A stretch of DNA of 8,015 bases, from NCBI GenBank assembly GCA_030602145.1, contig JAUWAH010000090.1:1-8015 (forward strand). Reading direction: 5' to 3'. Within the stretch, counting starts at the first letter, position 1, and each line of letters begins with the position of its first letter. Below, one piece after another: positions 7,470-8,015 of this stretch. The notes beneath the pieces are model-generated. The model worked only from the letters and a program-made list of their open reading frames with translations. It was not told where the DNA came from and searched no databases. Source of the stretch: Desulfobulbus sp. (GTDB lineage Bacteria; Desulfobacterota; Desulfobulbia; Desulfobulbales; Desulfobulbaceae). The translations under genes and the position numbers were made by a program.

Positions 7470-7475
7470 ACTATA
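7470..7475 (-). promoter_or_regulatory. Possible -10 element of a mop promoter
   Basis: The minus strand reads TATAGT, followed by an A-rich stretch, about 60 nt before the mop ATG. No good TTGACA-like -35 box lies 16-18 bp upstream, where the sequence is GC-rich, and no sigma-54 pattern was found. If used, it would need an activator or an alternative sigma factor. This is a weak call on position and sequence alone. Confidence 0.3.
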
Positions 7476-7486
7476 GCACGAAATCC

Positions 7487-7512
7487 CGCCGGAGGGCGAG
7501 AACGATCCGGCG
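7487..7512. repeat. 7-bp stem-loop upstream of mop
   Basis: The arms CGCCGGA (7487-7493) and TCCGGCG (7506-7512) are complementary around a 12-nt loop. It lies directly upstream of the possible -10 element, so it could be an operator-like palindrome or part of the leader. It is short enough to arise by chance in GC-rich DNA. Confidence 0.4.
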
Positions 7513-7522
7513 CAAGGAACGA

Positions 7523-7558
7523 AGGCGCAGGGGCACAAGGAGGAAACCGCCTGCGCCT
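7523..7558. repeat. 9-bp stem-loop in the ADH-mop intergenic region
   Basis: The arms AGGCGCAGG (7523-7531) and CCTGCGCCT (7550-7558) are perfectly complementary around an 18-nt loop. No U-run follows in either direction. It is one of four inverted repeats packed into this gap; no function is assigned. Confidence 0.5.
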
Positions 7559-7580
7559 CCTTCCGGGGGAAACGCCAAAG

Positions 7581-7604
7581 GCGGGACGCGTTGCCGCGTC
7601 CCGC
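7581..7604 (-). repeat. Perfect 10-bp stem with a GCAA tetraloop in the ADH-to-mop direction
   Basis: The arms 7581-7590 and 7595-7604 (GCGGGACGCG type) are perfectly complementary around a 4-nt loop. Read on the minus strand, the loop is GCAA, a GNRA tetraloop, while on the plus strand it is TTGC. This asymmetry suggests the structure works in RNA transcribed with the alcohol dehydrogenase and mop. It may end or stabilise the alcohol dehydrogenase message, but the following bases (CTTTGGCGTTT) give only a weak U tract. A dispersed palindromic repeat is the other reading. Confidence 0.65.
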
Positions 7605-7628
7605 TACGCCAACCACAGCGTGTTTTTT

Positions 7629-7721
7629 AGGTGGGTTAGTCTGTAGCTGTGTAGTCTGTTAGGAATTGAGCCTTATGGGTTCCATGAGTTATCAACCTAC
7701 AGACTACACGCCTCTCCACCT
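7629..7721. repeat. 93-bp imperfect palindrome with nested and alternative stems
   Basis: Outer arms AGGTGG (7629-7634) and CCACCT (7716-7721) enclose an 11-bp perfect stem: GTGTAGTCTGT at 7649-7659 with ACAGACTACAC at 7699-7709. This continues as AGG/CCT (7661-7663 with 7696-7698) past one bulged T. Inside is a 7-bp stem with one G-U pair (7672-7678 with 7682-7688) and a 3-nt loop. The left side has a second copy of TAGTCTGT (7637-7644, first of the pair; the other is 7652-7659), so TAGTCTGTAG at 7637-7646 can pair instead with CTACAGACTA at 7697-7706. The unit ends a few bases from the alcohol dehydrogenase stop. It may be a dispersed intergenic repeat, a MITE remnant, or a 3' end structure; no U-run follows in the direction of transcription. 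Confidence 0.6.
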
Positions 7722-7726
7722 GCCTT

Positions 7727-8015
7727 TTACAGCGCGGCGGTATAGATCGCCTTGACGTCGACATCCTTCGGGCAGCGCGGGTTGGTCAGACCGCAGGCGT
7801 CCTTCTGGGCGTTGGCCACCATGGTGTCGATGTCGGATGCCTTGACCTCCTTGCCATACCGCTTGCCCAGCTCGATCAGGCCACCGGGGATGCCGATGTC
7901 GGCGGACAGCTTCTTGATGGCCACCAGGGCCAACTCGGCGGCGTCGCGGGGAGCCAGACCGGCGGTGTTTTCACCCATCAACTCGGCGATCTTGACGAAC
8001 CGGTCCATCTTGGCG
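7727..8015 (-). CDS. Iron-containing alcohol dehydrogenase, C-terminal part only
   Basis: The last 96 codons of a class III (Fe-dependent) alcohol dehydrogenase are present and the frame continues past the right edge; the first visible Met is internal. The C-terminal signature is clear: a FVKIAELMGEN helix, an AIKKLSADIGIP segment, and the closing DACGLTNPRCP followed by an IYTAA end, as in AdhB/FucO-type enzymes. The iron ligands and NAD-binding domain lie upstream, outside the window. Such enzymes interconvert primary alcohols and aldehydes with NAD(H). Mop, encoded next in the same direction, would oxidise the aldehyde further. The 320-bp gap rich in hairpins suggests the two are separate transcripts or are joined by partial read-through. 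Confidence 0.93.
   Translation of the reverse strand, partial: AKMDRFVKIAELMGENTAGLAPRDAAELALVAIKKLSADIGIPGGLIELGKRYGKEVKASDIDTMVANAQKDACGLTNPRCPKDVDVKAIYTAAL

Larger units (their letters stand above)
7408..7726. other. Intergenic region between the alcohol dehydrogenase gene and mop
   Basis: About 320 bp hold no convincing gene. The short open frames here have no ribosome binding site or recognisable protein. The content is the mop leader with its strong Shine-Dalgarno site, a possible -10 element, and the four inverted repeats listed separately. The half nearest the alcohol dehydrogenase gene is less GC-rich than the flanking genes, which fits an inserted repeat. Confidence 0.7.

Noticed and set aside
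7430..7646. Small plus-strand open frames upstream of mop
   Set aside because: They are arginine- and proline-rich, have no ribosome binding site and run through the inverted repeats; they read as non-coding GC-rich DNA.
7637..7659. CRISPR-like or tandem repeat
   Set aside because: There are only two direct copies of 8 bases, 15 bp apart, plus inverted copies; no regular array of repeats and spacers exists.

Overview
The window looks like a strictly anaerobic, GC-rich member of the Desulfobacterota (sulfate-reducer type, for example Desulfovibrio- or Desulfobulbus-like). The basis is a Mop-type molybdenum aldehyde oxidoreductase whose length and cysteine positions match the Desulfovibrio gigas enzyme, a class III iron alcohol dehydrogenase, and a gene cluster known from Desulfovibrio vulgaris (DVU_1555 to DVU_1558 type). 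The species cannot be fixed from this sequence alone. Every real gene is on the minus strand, so transcription runs from the right edge to the left edge.

Layout in transcription order. (1) 7727-8015: C-terminus of an iron-containing alcohol dehydrogenase, cut by the right edge. (2) 7408-7726: a gap of about 320 bp with no gene, rich in inverted repeats: two moderate stem-loops, a perfect 10-bp stem with a GNRA-type loop, and a 93-bp imperfect palindrome that can fold in two alternative ways. It also holds the ribosome binding site and probably the promoter of mop. (3) 4690-7407: mop, 905 aa, complete. (4) 4572-4689: a short gap with a perfect 13-bp hairpin. (5) 2271-4571: a 766-aa iron-sulfur protein with an N-terminal Fer4_20-like domain, a reduced FAD-like domain, a ferredoxin-like dicluster domain and two heterodisulfide-reductase CCG domains. 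(6) 2065-2274: a 69-aa zinc-ribbon or rubredoxin-like protein. (7) 1314-2063: a SAM-dependent methyltransferase (TrsM). (8) 866-1321: a C_GCAxxG_C_C protein. (9) 1-882: a radical SAM protein (TrsS), cut by the left edge.

Genes 5 to 9 overlap by 4, 8 and 17 nt or are separated by 1 nt, so they form one translationally coupled unit. The alcohol dehydrogenase and Mop together suggest alcohol to aldehyde to carboxylate oxidation. The five downstream genes combine an Fe-S electron conduit, a small metal-binding protein, a methyltransferase, a cysteine-rich protein and a radical SAM enzyme whose N-terminal cysteine pattern resembles archaeal MJ0619/Tes-type enzymes. To my knowledge the function of this cluster is not established. 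Its position behind mop suggests a role in maturing, modifying or taking electrons from the molybdenum enzyme, which is the most interesting hypothesis here.
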